Assembly (NCBI RefSeq): GCF_003428645.1
Contig: NZ_QVQH01000002.1
Coordinates: forward strand, 62,997 to 126,996
DNA from: Geodermatophilus marinus
GTDB taxonomy: Bacteria > Actinomycetota > Actinomycetes > Mycobacteriales > Geodermatophilaceae
Length of the DNA stretch: 64,000 nt
Direction: 5' to 3'
Part shown: positions 34,111 to 42,050 of the stretch, one piece after another
Layout of the letters: every line of letters begins with the position of its first letter
How positions within the stretch are numbered: position 1 is the first letter of the stretch
Translations under genes and position numbers: made by a program
Notes under the pieces: generated by a model
What the model was told of the DNA's origin: nothing
Database searches by the model: none
What the model saw: only the letters and a program-made list of their open reading frames with translations

Positions 34111-34953
34111 GTGGCTCCCGACCCCGCCGGCTTCCCGAGAGAGGACCCCGATGCCCCCGCGCCTCGCGAGCTCGCCGCGGGCCCCTGCACCAGGGCCGCC
34201 CGCACCCCGGCCGGCGTTCCCCGCGCGGCCCGGGCCGCCCGCGACCTCGCCGCGCTCGACGCCCGCGTCTCCGGGTGCCGCGCCTGCCCCCGGCTGGTCG
34301 CGTGGCGCGAGGAGGTCGCGCGGGTGAAGCGGGCGGCCTTCCGCGACCAGGACTACTGGGGTCGCCCGGTGCCCGGTCTGGGCCCTGCGGATGCGCGCAT
34401 CGCCGTCGTCGGGCTGGCCCCGGCCGCGCACGGCGGCAACCGCACCGGCCGGGTCTTCACCGGCGACCGCAGCGGCGACTGGATCTTCGCGGCGCTGTGG
34501 CGGGCCGGGCTGGCCAACCAGCCGACGTCCACGCACGTGGGGGACGGGCTGCGGCTGCACGACGTCCGCGTGGCCGCGGCCGTCCGGTGCGCGCCGCCGG
34601 GCAACGCGCCGACGCCCGCGGAGCGGGACACCTGCTCGCCGTGGCTGGCGCGCGAGCTGGCCCTGCTGCCGCGGCTGCGGGTCGTCGTCGTCCTCGGCGG
34701 GTTCGGCTGGAGCGCGCTGTGGCCGGTGCTGGCCGGGGCCGGGTACGCGCTGCCGCGGCCGCGGCCGGCGTTCGGGCACGGCGCGGAGGTGGCCCTCGAC
34801 GGCCCCCGCGGGCCGCTGACCCTGCTGGGCAGCTACCACGTCAGCCAGCAGAACACGTTCACCGGCCGGCTCACCGAGCCGATGCTCGACGCCGTCCTGG
34901 CCCGGGCCACCGAGTTGGCCGCGACCGTGCCCGACCCCCACCCGCGCCCCTAG
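34111..34953 (+). CDS. family 5 uracil-DNA glycosylase
   Basis: A 280-residue UDG of family 5 (UdgB). It cuts uracil and related deaminated bases from DNA. Motif 1 is [26 protein letters not shown] (near 109-134; the family has Ala where other UDGs have Asp or Asn), and motif 2 is [16 protein letters not shown] (near 240-255) with the His. Iron-sulfur cysteines are visible in SGCRACPRL (near 54-62) and later (RCAPPGN, DTCSPW). The first 45 residues are Pro/Ala-rich. It starts at GTG 34111. Its stop codon TAG forms the first three bases of the TAGGCT box before the next gene. Confidence 0.9.
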   Translation: MAPDPAGFPREDPDAPAPRELAAGPCTRAARTPAGVPRAARAARDLAALDARVSGCRACPRLVAWREEVARVKRAAFRDQDYWGRPVPGLGPADARIAVVGLAPAAHGGNRTGRVFTGDRSGDWIFAALWRAGLANQPTSTHVGDGLRLHDVRVAAAVRCAPPGNAPTPAERDTCSPWLARELALLPRLRVVVVLGGFGWSALWPVLAGAGYALPRPRPAFGHGAEVALDGPRGPLTLLGSYHVSQQNTFTGRLTEPMLDAVLARATELAATVPDPHPRP

Positions 34954-34956
34954 GCT
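34951..34956 (+). promoter_or_regulatory. -10 box for leaderless NADH dehydrogenase transcript, overlapping a stop codon
   Basis: TAGGCT ends 7 nt before the ATG at 34964, and its TAG is the stop codon of the glycosylase gene. Confidence 0.5.
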
Positions 34957-34963
34957 CGCAGGC

Positions 34964-36352
34964 ATGGCGCAGCGTCCCGTGGTCCTCGTCGTCGGTGGCG
35001 GCTACGTCGGTCTCTACACCGCCCTGCGGCTGCAGAAGAAGCTCTCCCGCGGGCGGGCGGAGATCGTCGTCGTCGACCCCCAGCCGCACATGACCTACCA
35101 GCCCTTCCTCCCCGAGGCCGCCGCCGGGTCCGTGGAGCCGCGGCACGTGGTGGTGCCGCTGCGGCGCACCCTGCCCCGCTGCCGGGTGATCACCGGCGCG
35201 GTGACCGGGCTGTCGCACGCGGAGAAGCGGGCGACGGTCGCCCCCATCGAGGGCGAGACCTTCGAGCTCTCCTACGACGTCCTCGTCATGGCCGCGGGCT
35301 CGGTCGCCCGCACCCTCCCGATCCCCGGCCTGGCCGAGCACGGCATCGGCTTCAAGAACGTCGGCGAGGCCATCTTCCTGCGCAACCACGTGCTCGCCCG
35401 GCTGGACGCGGCCAGCTCCACCGACGACCCGCAGGTGCGCCGCCGCGCGCTCACGTTCACCTTCGTGGGCGGCGGGTACGCCGGCGTCGAGGCCTTCGCC
35501 GAGCTCGAGGACATGGCCCGCTACGCCATCGAGCACTACTACCCGCGGCTGTCGACCGCCGACATGCACTGGGTGCTGGTCGAGGCGATGGGCCGCATCC
35601 TGCCCGAGGTCGACCTGGACATGGCCGCCTGGACGGTCAAGGAACTCACCGCCCGCGGCATGGACGTCCGGCTCAACACCCGCCTGGAGTCGGTGTCGGG
35701 GGAGTGCGTCGTCCGGCTCTCCGACGGCGACTCCTTCGCCAGCGACACCCTGGTGTGGACGGCGGGGACCAAGCCGAACCCGATGCTGGCGAACACCGAC
35801 CTCCCCCTCGACGAGCGCGGGCGGGTCGTCTGCGAGCCCACGCTGCAGGTGCGCGGGCTGCCCGACGCCTGGGCCGCCGGGGACCTCGCCGCCGTCCCGG
35901 ACCTCACCAAGGGGTCGGACGGCGCGACCACCGCGCCCAACGCCCAGCACGCCGTCCGCCAGGCCAAGCGGCTGGCCGACAACGTCGTGCTGACGCTGCG
36001 CGGCGAGCAGCCGGTGCCCTACCAGCACTCCTACGCCGGCTCGGTCGCCAGCCTCGGGCTCTACAAGGGCGTCGCCCAGGTCTACGGCGTGAAGCTGAAG
36101 GGCTTCCCCGCCTGGTTCATGCACCGCACGTACCACGTGAGCCGGGTGCCGACGTTCAACCGCAAGGCGCGGGTGATCGCCGACTGGACCCAGGCCCTGC
36201 TGTTCCGCCGCGAGGTCATCTCGCTCGGCCAGCTGCAGAACCCGCGGCAGGAGTTCGTGGCCGCGGCGGGCAGCGGGCGCGCCGGGCAGCTGCCGCCGCC
36301 CCCGGCGGAGGACGACGCGCCGTCGGGGGGTGGCGCGGCCAAGGCGGGCTGA
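34964..36352 (+). CDS. type II NADH dehydrogenase (NDH-2) family oxidoreductase
   Basis: A 462-residue FAD enzyme. The first Rossmann motif VVGGGYVGLYTALRLQ (9-24) binds FAD; FTFVGGGYAGVEAFAELEDM (near 164-183) binds NADH; VWTAGTKPNP and DAWAAGDLAAVPD are the family's ATG and GD motifs. The C-terminal region with HRTYHVSRVPTFNRKARVIADWTQALLF is the membrane-associated part. It would pass electrons from NADH to menaquinone without pumping protons. A Pro/Gly-rich tail ends the protein. It probably starts on a leaderless mRNA. A related oxidoreductase role cannot be excluded. Confidence 0.88.
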   Translation: MAQRPVVLVVGGGYVGLYTALRLQKKLSRGRAEIVVVDPQPHMTYQPFLPEAAAGSVEPRHVVVPLRRTLPRCRVITGAVTGLSHAEKRATVAPIEGETFELSYDVLVMAAGSVARTLPIPGLAEHGIGFKNVGEAIFLRNHVLARLDAASSTDDPQVRRRALTFTFVGGGYAGVEAFAELEDMARYAIEHYYPRLSTADMHWVLVEAMGRILPEVDLDMAAWTVKELTARGMDVRLNTRLESVSGECVVRLSDGDSFASDTLVWTAGTKPNPMLANTDLPLDERGRVVCEPTLQVRGLPDAWAAGDLAAVPDLTKGSDGATTAPNAQHAVRQAKRLADNVVLTLRGEQPVPYQHSYAGSVASLGLYKGVAQVYGVKLKGFPAWFMHRTYHVSRVPTFNRKARVIADWTQALLFRREVISLGQLQNPRQEFVAAAGSGRAGQLPPPPAEDDAPSGGGAAKAG

Positions 36353-36381
36353 GCTCCCCTCCGCCCGCCGTCCCGACGACC

Positions 36382-36455
36382 GCCCCCGTAGCCCAACCGG
36401 CAGAGGCAGGCCCCTTAAAAGGGTCCGAGTGTGGGTTCGAACCCCACCGGGGGCA
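36382..36455 (+). tRNA. tRNA with UAA anticodon and short variable loop (Leu?)
   Basis: A 74-nt cloverleaf. The acceptor stem GCCCCCG pairs perfectly with CGGGGGC, the D-arm has stem GCC/GGC with loop CAACCGGCAGA, the anticodon stem is GGCCC/GGGTC (one G-U pair) with loop CTTAAAA, and the T-arm is GTGGG-TTCGAAC-CCCAC. A73 is the discriminator; CCA is not fully encoded (ACCCC follows). The anticodon is TAA (36416-36418), which reads UUA Leu. Unusually for a leucine tRNA the variable loop is only 5 nt (CGAGT) rather than a long arm. The D-arm and A73 are leucine-like. The charged amino acid is therefore uncertain. Confidence 0.85.
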
Positions 36456-36820
36456 CCCCGCGCTGCCCGTGCGGCCGCCACCTGGTGCCCGCGCCGCCCG
36501 TCCCGCCGGCCACCCGGCGTCATCCGTCATCCCCCCTCGTCGAGTCGCGGGAGGGTGCCGCCCGGTGCAGCATGGCCCTGCGGCCCAGGGGCTCTGCTGC
36601 CCCGCGCACCGGCGCCTCCTCGACCGGTCGCCGCCCGGCCGGGACGCTACGCCGGGGCTCGCACGGCCACCACTCGAGGTTCGCACCGGTAACGACTTCC
36701 TCCGGGTCCCTACCTGATGCGCGCGAAGAAATCCAGGGCTTGACGCACCTCGCAACAGGTCCGCAAGGTTCTGTACGGGGCGTCGCAACGGAGTGACGCA
36801 ACGGATCGAGGGGGAAGTCC
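36456..36820. other. 365-nt leader of the M28 peptidase gene
   Basis: No gene is seen between the tRNA and the peptidase. The last 120 nt are less GC-rich. TTGACG at 36740-36745 is the best -35 candidate, about 75 nt before the ATG, with no clear -10 at 17 nt. GGGGGAA stands 5 nt before the ATG at 36821. Confidence 0.4.
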
Positions 36821-38416
36821 ATGACCCATGCCCACCTCCGCCGGTCGCGGTTCGCCGTGGCCGGGACGGCCGGTGTGCTCGCTCTGGCGGGCAGCGTGGT
36901 CACCGCGCTGCCGGCGTCCGCGGCCAACGGCTGCGAGCACCGGAACAACAACACCGTGGCCAAGCTGACCGAGTGCGTCACGGTCGACGGCGTCACCGAG
37001 CACCTCGAGGCGTTCCAGGCGATCGCCGACGCGAACGACGGCAACCGGGCCTCGGGCACCCCGGGCTACGACGCCTCCGTCGACTACGTCGAGCAGCGGC
37101 TGAAGGCGGCCGGCTGGTCGGTCACCCGGCAGCAGTTCGAGTTCCCGTTCTTCGAGCTGCGGAGCAGCTCGTTCAGCCGGGTCGCCCCCACGCCGGCGCC
37201 GTACGAGGCGGACACCGACTACGCGCCGATGACCTACACCGGTTCCGGGACGGTGGACGACGGCGCCGTCACGCCGGTCGACCTCGGCTCGGGGAACAGC
37301 GGCTGCGAGGCCGAGGACTTCGCCGGCTTCGCCGCCGGGACGGTCGCCCTCGTCGAGCGGGGAGCGTGCGCCTTCGCGGTCAAGGCGGCGAACGCCGAGG
37401 CGGCCGAGGCGAGCGCGGTCATCGTCGTCAACAACGTGCCCGGGCTGCTCAACGGCACCCTGGGGGAGCCCGGCACCGGCATCCCGGTCGTCGGCGTGAC
37501 GCCGGAGCTGGGGACCGAGCTCGCCGCCACCGGCACGACCGTCGACCTCGCCGTCGACTCGACCAGCGAGACCCGCACCACCGAGAACGTGCTCGCGGAG
37601 CTGCCCGGCCGCACGTCGGACAACGTCGTCATGGCCGGGGCGCACCTGGACTCCGTGCTCGCCGGCCCGGGCATCAACGACAACGGCTCCGGCAGCGCCG
37701 CCATCCTCGAGGTGGCCGAGAACCTCACCAAGGCCAAGCTGCCCAACACGGTCCGCTTCGCCTGGTGGGGTGCCGAGGAGCTGGGCCTGCTCGGCTCCGA
37801 GCACTACGTCGCGCAGCTGACCGAGGAGCAGCGGGCCGACATCGGGCTGTACCTGAACTTCGACATGGTCGGCTCGCCGAACTTCGCCCGGTTCATCTAC
37901 GACGGCGACCAGTCCGACTTCGAGGCGCCGGTCGAGGTGCCCGCGGGCTCGGACCAGATCGAGTACGTCCTCGAGGACTACTTCGAGGCCAACTCCCTGT
38001 GGTACGAGGGCAGCGAGTTCAGCGGCCGCAGCGACTACCAGGCCTTCATCGAGAACGGCATCCCCTCCGGCGGCCTGTTCACCGGCGCGGAGGTCCTCAA
38101 GGAGGGGTACCAGGTGCCGCTGTACGGCGGTACCGCCGGCGTCGCCTACGACCCGAACTACCACGAGGCCGGGGACACGATCGACAACGTCGACCCGAAG
38201 GCGCTCGACACGAACTCCGACGCCATCGCCTATGCGGTGCTCACCCTGGCCTACGACAGCTCACGGGTGAACGGCGTCCAGGGCCGGCCGGTGCCGGGCG
38301 GCACCTTCCAGGAGGACCCGACCGACCGCCAGTTCCGCGTGACCGCGGAGCAGAAGGCCGGCGGTGGCGGGCTCTCGCCGGACCACGACCACGACCACGG
38401 CGGGGTCGAGGCCTGA
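36821..38416 (+). CDS. secreted M28 family aminopeptidase with PA domain
   Basis: A 531-residue exported zinc peptidase. Signal peptide: RRSRF, hydrophobic core, and cleavage near PASA-AN (about residue 35). A protease-associated (PA) domain lies near 140-240 (VALVERGACAFAVKAANAEAAEASAVIVVNN). The di-zinc M28 core follows: GAHLDS (His near 274), GINDNGSG (Asp near 287), WGAEELGLLGS (catalytic Glu), LNFDMVGSPN (Asp) and PNYHEAGDT (His near 447). It should release N-terminal residues from peptides outside the cell. The tail DHDHDHGGVE is rich in His and Asp and may hold metal. Strong ribosome site; a hairpin terminator follows at 38433. Confidence 0.92.
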   Translation: MTHAHLRRSRFAVAGTAGVLALAGSVVTALPASAANGCEHRNNNTVAKLTECVTVDGVTEHLEAFQAIADANDGNRASGTPGYDASVDYVEQRLKAAGWSVTRQQFEFPFFELRSSSFSRVAPTPAPYEADTDYAPMTYTGSGTVDDGAVTPVDLGSGNSGCEAEDFAGFAAGTVALVERGACAFAVKAANAEAAEASAVIVVNNVPGLLNGTLGEPGTGIPVVGVTPELGTELAATGTTVDLAVDSTSETRTTENVLAELPGRTSDNVVMAGAHLDSVLAGPGINDNGSGSAAILEVAENLTKAKLPNTVRFAWWGAEELGLLGSEHYVAQLTEEQRADIGLYLNFDMVGSPNFARFIYDGDQSDFEAPVEVPAGSDQIEYVLEDYFEANSLWYEGSEFSGRSDYQAFIENGIPSGGLFTGAEVLKEGYQVPLYGGTAGVAYDPNYHEAGDTIDNVDPKALDTNSDAIAYAVLTLAYDSSRVNGVQGRPVPGGTFQEDPTDRQFRVTAEQKAGGGGLSPDHDHDHGGVEA

Positions 38417-38432
38417 CCTCCTGAGCGCACGG

Positions 38433-38470
38433 CCGCGGCGCCGTCCCCGATCCCGGGGGCGGCGCCGCGG
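38433..38470 (+). terminator. hairpin terminator after the M28 peptidase gene
   Basis: A 16-bp stem (arms 38433-38448 and 38455-38470, one G-U pair) with a 6-nt loop, beginning 16 nt after the stop codon; no T-tract. Confidence 0.75.
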
Positions 38471-38635
38471 TCGCGTGCTCGGGGGTCGCGCAGCGTGGTC
38501 GGCACGCCGGGACCCCCCCGTCCGGGTGTCCCGTGGGCGCCCAGGAACGCGCAGGCCACCTCCGGCGTTGACCTCATCGAGTGGGGTGCAGGACCGTAGA
38601 CCCCACGGACCGCCAGTCACCTCGAGGAGATGACG

Positions 38636-39493
38636 ATGCCCAGCAAGAACCCGGCCTTCAGCCGGGCCTTCGGCGACGCCGGCAACGGCCGGCCGCAGGC
38701 CCAGCAGTACGGCCAGTGGGGCGCCCCCCAGTACGGTGCCCCGCAGCACGGCGCCCCCCAGTACGGGGCTCCGCAGCAGTACGGTGCGCCGGCGCCCTAC
38801 CAGCAGGCGCCGTACACGCGCACCACCACCAAGTACATGACGATGGACGACGTCGTCCAGAAGACGGGTCTGTCGTTCCTCGTCACGGTGCTCTCGGCGG
38901 CCGTGACGTGGGCGGTCCTCCCCGAGTCGCTGGCGTGGGGCCTGACCCTGCCGGCCGTGCTCGTGGCGCTGGTCCTCGGCCTGGTGATCGCCTTCAAGCA
39001 GATCGCCAACCCGGTGGCCACGCTGTCCTACGGCGCGCTGTACGGCATCGCCCTCGGTGCCATCAGCGAGGCGTTCAACAGCATCTACCCGGGCATCGTC
39101 GGCCAGGCGCTGATCGGGACCTTCGGCGTCTTCGCCGGGATGCTGGTGATCTACAAGACCGGTGCCATCCGCGTCACCCCGAAGCTGACCCGCTGGATCG
39201 TCGGCGCGCTGTTCGGTGTGCTGGCCCTGGTGCTGGTCAACCTGGTCGCCGGCTTCTTCGTCGACGGTGGCCTGGGCCTGCGCGACGGTGGCCCGCTGGC
39301 GATCGTGTTCAGCCTGGTCGTGATCGGTGTGGCGGCCTTCTCGCTGCTGCTCGACTTCGACATGGCCGACGAGGCGATCCGCCGCGGCGCCCCGGCGAAG
39401 TTCGCCTGGTACATCGCCTTCGGCCTGCTGGTGACGGTCGTCTGGCTGTACCTGGAGATCCTGCGGCTGCTGTCCTACTTCCAGGACAACTGA
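38636..39493 (+). CDS. Bax inhibitor-1/YccA family membrane protein
   Basis: A 285-residue protein with an unusual N-terminus of repeated QYGAP/QHGAP units (residues about 20-58), then the Bax-inhibitor/YccA-like core with seven hydrophobic segments (SFLVTVLSAAVTWAVLPES ... ALYGIALGAISEAFNSIYPGIVGQAL ... LLLDFDMADEAIRRGAPAKFAWYIAFGLLVTVVWLYLEILRLL). DFDMADE is the typical acidic motif of the sixth helix region. Family members are pH- or calcium-linked membrane proteins; the bacterial role is unclear. The ATG at 38636 is preferred because GAGGAG is 6 nt before it; ATG at 38630 would add two residues. Confidence 0.88.
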   Translation: MPSKNPAFSRAFGDAGNGRPQAQQYGQWGAPQYGAPQHGAPQYGAPQQYGAPAPYQQAPYTRTTTKYMTMDDVVQKTGLSFLVTVLSAAVTWAVLPESLAWGLTLPAVLVALVLGLVIAFKQIANPVATLSYGALYGIALGAISEAFNSIYPGIVGQALIGTFGVFAGMLVIYKTGAIRVTPKLTRWIVGALFGVLALVLVNLVAGFFVDGGLGLRDGGPLAIVFSLVVIGVAAFSLLLDFDMADEAIRRGAPAKFAWYIAFGLLVTVVWLYLEILRLLSYFQDN

Positions 39494-39511
39494 CCCGCAG
39501 CGCACCGCAGA

Positions 39512-39549
39512 CCGGTGGCCCGGTCCCCGCGAGGGGGCCGGGCCACCGG
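39512..39549 (+). terminator. hairpin terminator with GCGA tetraloop
   Basis: Arms of 17 nt (39512-39528 and 39533-39549, one mismatch) close a GCGA loop, 19 nt after the Bax-inhibitor-like gene. Confidence 0.8.
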
Positions 39550-39570
39550 CCTGTCCGGGCCCGGTCGCGC

Positions 39571-39642
39571 CGCGATCATGAAGTCCGGGAACGGGCACGC
39601 CGCGGGTCACCGGCGTGCCGCGTCCCGGACCTCATGATCGCG
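39571..39642. repeat. long inverted repeat between convergent genes
   Basis: Arms of 31 nt (39571-39601 and 39612-39642) match at 28 positions around a 10-nt loop. The outer ends read CGCGATCATGA/TCATGATCGCG. It lies 20 nt before the thiolase stop on the opposite strand and could terminate that transcript or be an extragenic palindrome family member. Confidence 0.75.
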
Positions 39643-39660
39643 GGGAGCGCGGGGAGCGGC

Positions 39661-40881
39661 TCAGCTCAGGCGCTCGAGCACCATCGCCATGCCCATGCCG
39701 CCACCGACGCACATGGTCTCCAGGCCGAACGTCTTGTCCTTGGTCTGCAGCCCGTTGAGCAGCGTGCCGGTGATGCGGGCGCCGGTCATGCCGAACGGGT
39801 GCCCGACCGCGATCGCCCCGCCGTGCACGTTGAGCCGGTCGATGTCGATGCCCAGGTCGCGGTAGCTCGGGATGACCTGGGCGGCGAAGGCCTCGTTGAT
39901 CTCGACGAGGTCGATGTCGCCGATGCTCATCCCGGCCCGCTGGAGGGCCAGCTTCGAGGCCTCGACCGGGCCGTACCCCATGATCTCCGGCGACAGGCCG
40001 GTGACCGCGGTCGAGACGATCCGGGCCAGCGGCGTCAGGCCGAGGTCGCGGGCCTTCGCGTCGCTCATGACGACCACCGCGGCCGCGCCGTCGTTGAGCG
40101 GGCAGGCGTTGGCGGCGGTCACCCGCCCGTCGGGGCGGAACACCGGCTTGAGCTGCGAGACGGCCTCGAGGGTGACACCCGGGCGGGGGCCGTCGTCGGT
40201 GCTGACCACGGTGCCGTCCGGCGTGGTCACCGGGGTGATCTCCCGGGCCCAGAACCCGTCGGCGATCGCCTGCTCGGCCAGGTTCTGGCTGCGCACGGCG
40301 AACTCGTCCATGTCCTGGCGGGAGACGTCCTTGAGCAGGGCCAGGTTCTCGGCGGTCTGCCCCATCGCGACGTAGATGTCGGGGATCTCGCCGTTCTCCC
40401 GCGGGTCGGTCCAGGAGTCCGCGCCGCTCTCGGCGGTCTTGGCCACCCGGGCCTGGGCGTCGGCGAACACAGGGTTGTGGGTCTCGGGCAGCGAGTCCGA
40501 GTTGCCCTTGACGAAGCGGGACACCATCTCCACGCCCGCGGAGATGAACACGTCGCCCTCGCCGGCCTTGATGGCGTGCATCGCCATGCGGGTCGTCTGC
40601 AGCGAGGAGGAGCAGTAGCGGGTGATCGTCGTCCCGGGCAGGTGGTCCATGCCGAGCAGCACGCTGACCACCCGGCCCATGTTGTAGCCCTGCTCCCCGC
40701 CGGGCAGGCCGCAGCCGAGGATCAGGTCGTCGATGTCGGTCGGGTCCAGCGCCGGCACCTTGTCCAGCGCGGCGCGCACGATCGTGGCGGTCAGGTCGTC
40801 GGGACGCAGGTCCTTCAGCGACCCCTTGAACGCCCGGCCGATCGGCGAGCGGGCGGTCGAGACGATGACTGCTTCGGGCAT
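39661..40881 (-). CDS. acetyl-CoA acetyltransferase (thiolase)
   Basis: A 406-residue thiolase. Acyl-accepting Cys90 is in TRYCSSSLQTTRMA; the catalytic His is in HGGAIAVGHPFGMTGAR and the second Cys in ETMCVGGGMGMAMVLE at the end. It either cleaves 3-ketoacyl-CoA or condenses two acetyl-CoA to acetoacetyl-CoA. It stands alone, without fatty-acid oxidation partners nearby. The ATG at 40881 has GGAGG 4 nt before it; an upstream in-frame ATG at 40911 lacks such a site. Acetoacetyl-CoA or its acid could in principle feed the acetoacetyl-CoA-synthetase-like module at 24179, but nothing in the sequence links them. Confidence 0.93.
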   Translation of the reverse strand: MPEAVIVSTARSPIGRAFKGSLKDLRPDDLTATIVRAALDKVPALDPTDIDDLILGCGLPGGEQGYNMGRVVSVLLGMDHLPGTTITRYCSSSLQTTRMAMHAIKAGEGDVFISAGVEMVSRFVKGNSDSLPETHNPVFADAQARVAKTAESGADSWTDPRENGEIPDIYVAMGQTAENLALLKDVSRQDMDEFAVRSQNLAEQAIADGFWAREITPVTTPDGTVVSTDDGPRPGVTLEAVSQLKPVFRPDGRVTAANACPLNDGAAAVVVMSDAKARDLGLTPLARIVSTAVTGLSPEIMGYGPVEASKLALQRAGMSIGDIDLVEINEAFAAQVIPSYRDLGIDIDRLNVHGGAIAVGHPFGMTGARITGTLLNGLQTKDKTFGLETMCVGGGMGMAMVLERLS

Positions 40882-40941
40882 GGGTCCTCCACGGCGAGGG
40901 CTGGCCGGCACGGTGGGCCGGGCGGTGCTGTCCCCCTGAAC

Positions 40942-41988
40942 CTACTCCGCGGTAACGCGCGTGGTGCCCGGCGCGGGGGTGGCGTCCTCGGCCTCGCCGG
41001 GGGCCGGCAGGTCCGGCGGCCGCCGGCGGCGCAGCCGCGCCCAGGGGCCGCGCGGGCCGGTCTCCGAGCCGCGCACCGCGGTCGGCTGGACCTCGGTGCC
41101 GGTCCGGCCCGCGGCGCGGACCGCGGCCCGGTCGACGGGGCGGATGGTGTCCCGGCGCAGGTTGCGCAGCCCGCGGTCGGCCGCCGCCGGCCACACGCCG
41201 ATCGCGTCGGCCAGGGAGGGGAGCAGCACCGCGGCCGCCGCGGCGTACCCGGCCGCGCTGGGGTGGAACTCGTCGCCGCTGAACAACCCGCTGTCCTCGG
41301 CGAAGCGCGGGCCGAGCACCGACCCGAGCGAGACGGTGCGCCCGCCCTCCTCCACCACGGCGATCGTCTGGGCGGCGGCCATCTGCCGGCTCCAGCGGCG
41401 GGCCAGCCCCCGCAGCGGCTGGCCGATCGGCCGGACCGTGCCGAGGTCGGGGCAGGTGCCGACGACGACCTCGGCGCCGGACGCGGTGAGGCGGCGCACC
41501 GCGTCCCGCAGGTGCCGCACGGAGACCGCGAGGGCGGTCCGGGAGGTCACGTCGTTGGCCCCGATCATCACCAGGACCAGGTCGGGCCGCTCGGCCAGCG
41601 CCCCGGCGACCTGCCCGCCGAGGTCCGCCGACCTCGCCCCCGACCGCGCCAGGCGGACCAGCCGCACCGGCCGCTCGGCCAGCTCGGCCAGCGCGGCGGC
41701 CAGCAGCACCCCGGGGGTCTCCGCGGCCCGCTGCACACCCAGCCCCACCGCGCTGGAGTCGCCGAGCACGGCGAAGACGATCGGCTTGCCCCGGCCTCGC
41801 CCGGCGGCGTGGCCGTAGACGCCGTCCCCCGCGGGCGGGTCGGCCTCCTTGCGGGCCTCCACGCGGCGGCGCGCCGACCGGGCCTGCTGGCGCAGCAGGG
41901 CGACCATCCCGGCACCGGCCAGGCCCAGGCCCCCGCTGCCGTAGGCGGCCCCGGTGGCCAGCCTGCGTGCCGTGCTCGCCCGCGTCAC
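40942..41988 (-). CDS. SGNH/GDSL hydrolase with N-terminal membrane segment
   Basis: A 348-residue esterase-like protein. Residues about 12-32 (GAAYGSGGLGLAGAGMVALL) may anchor it in the membrane. The SGNH blocks are GDSSAVGLG (Ser near 77), the Gly block in LARSGARSADLGGQVAGAL, IGANDVTSR (Asn) and GDEFHPSAAGYA (Asp/His pair near 265). Such enzymes cut ester bonds in lipids or acetylated sugars. The last 70 residues are basic and Pro-rich. GTG start; the divergent DUF2252 gene begins 62 nt away. Confidence 0.87.
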   Translation of the reverse strand: MTRASTARRLATGAAYGSGGLGLAGAGMVALLRQQARSARRRVEARKEADPPAGDGVYGHAAGRGRGKPIVFAVLGDSSAVGLGVQRAAETPGVLLAAALAELAERPVRLVRLARSGARSADLGGQVAGALAERPDLVLVMIGANDVTSRTALAVSVRHLRDAVRRLTASGAEVVVGTCPDLGTVRPIGQPLRGLARRWSRQMAAAQTIAVVEEGGRTVSLGSVLGPRFAEDSGLFSGDEFHPSAAGYAAAAAVLLPSLADAIGVWPAAADRGLRNLRRDTIRPVDRAAVRAAGRTGTEVQPTAVRGSETGPRGPWARLRRRRPPDLPAPGEAEDATPAPGTTRVTAE

Positions 41989-42038
41989 CGCCGCCCCCGT
42001 CCCGCCGTCCCTCCTGTTCCCCGCAGGCTAACCGCCCC

Positions 42039-42044
42039 TACGGT
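42039..42044 (+). promoter_or_regulatory. -10 box for leaderless DUF2252 transcript
   Basis: TACGGT ends 6 nt before the GTG at 42051; no Shine-Dalgarno site is present. Confidence 0.45.
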
Positions 42045-42050
42045 GCAGCC

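Noticed and set aside
36382-36455. tRNA read as an ochre stop suppressor
   Set aside because: The anticodon itself is UAA, which pairs with UUA; a suppressor of UAA stops would need anticodon UUA.
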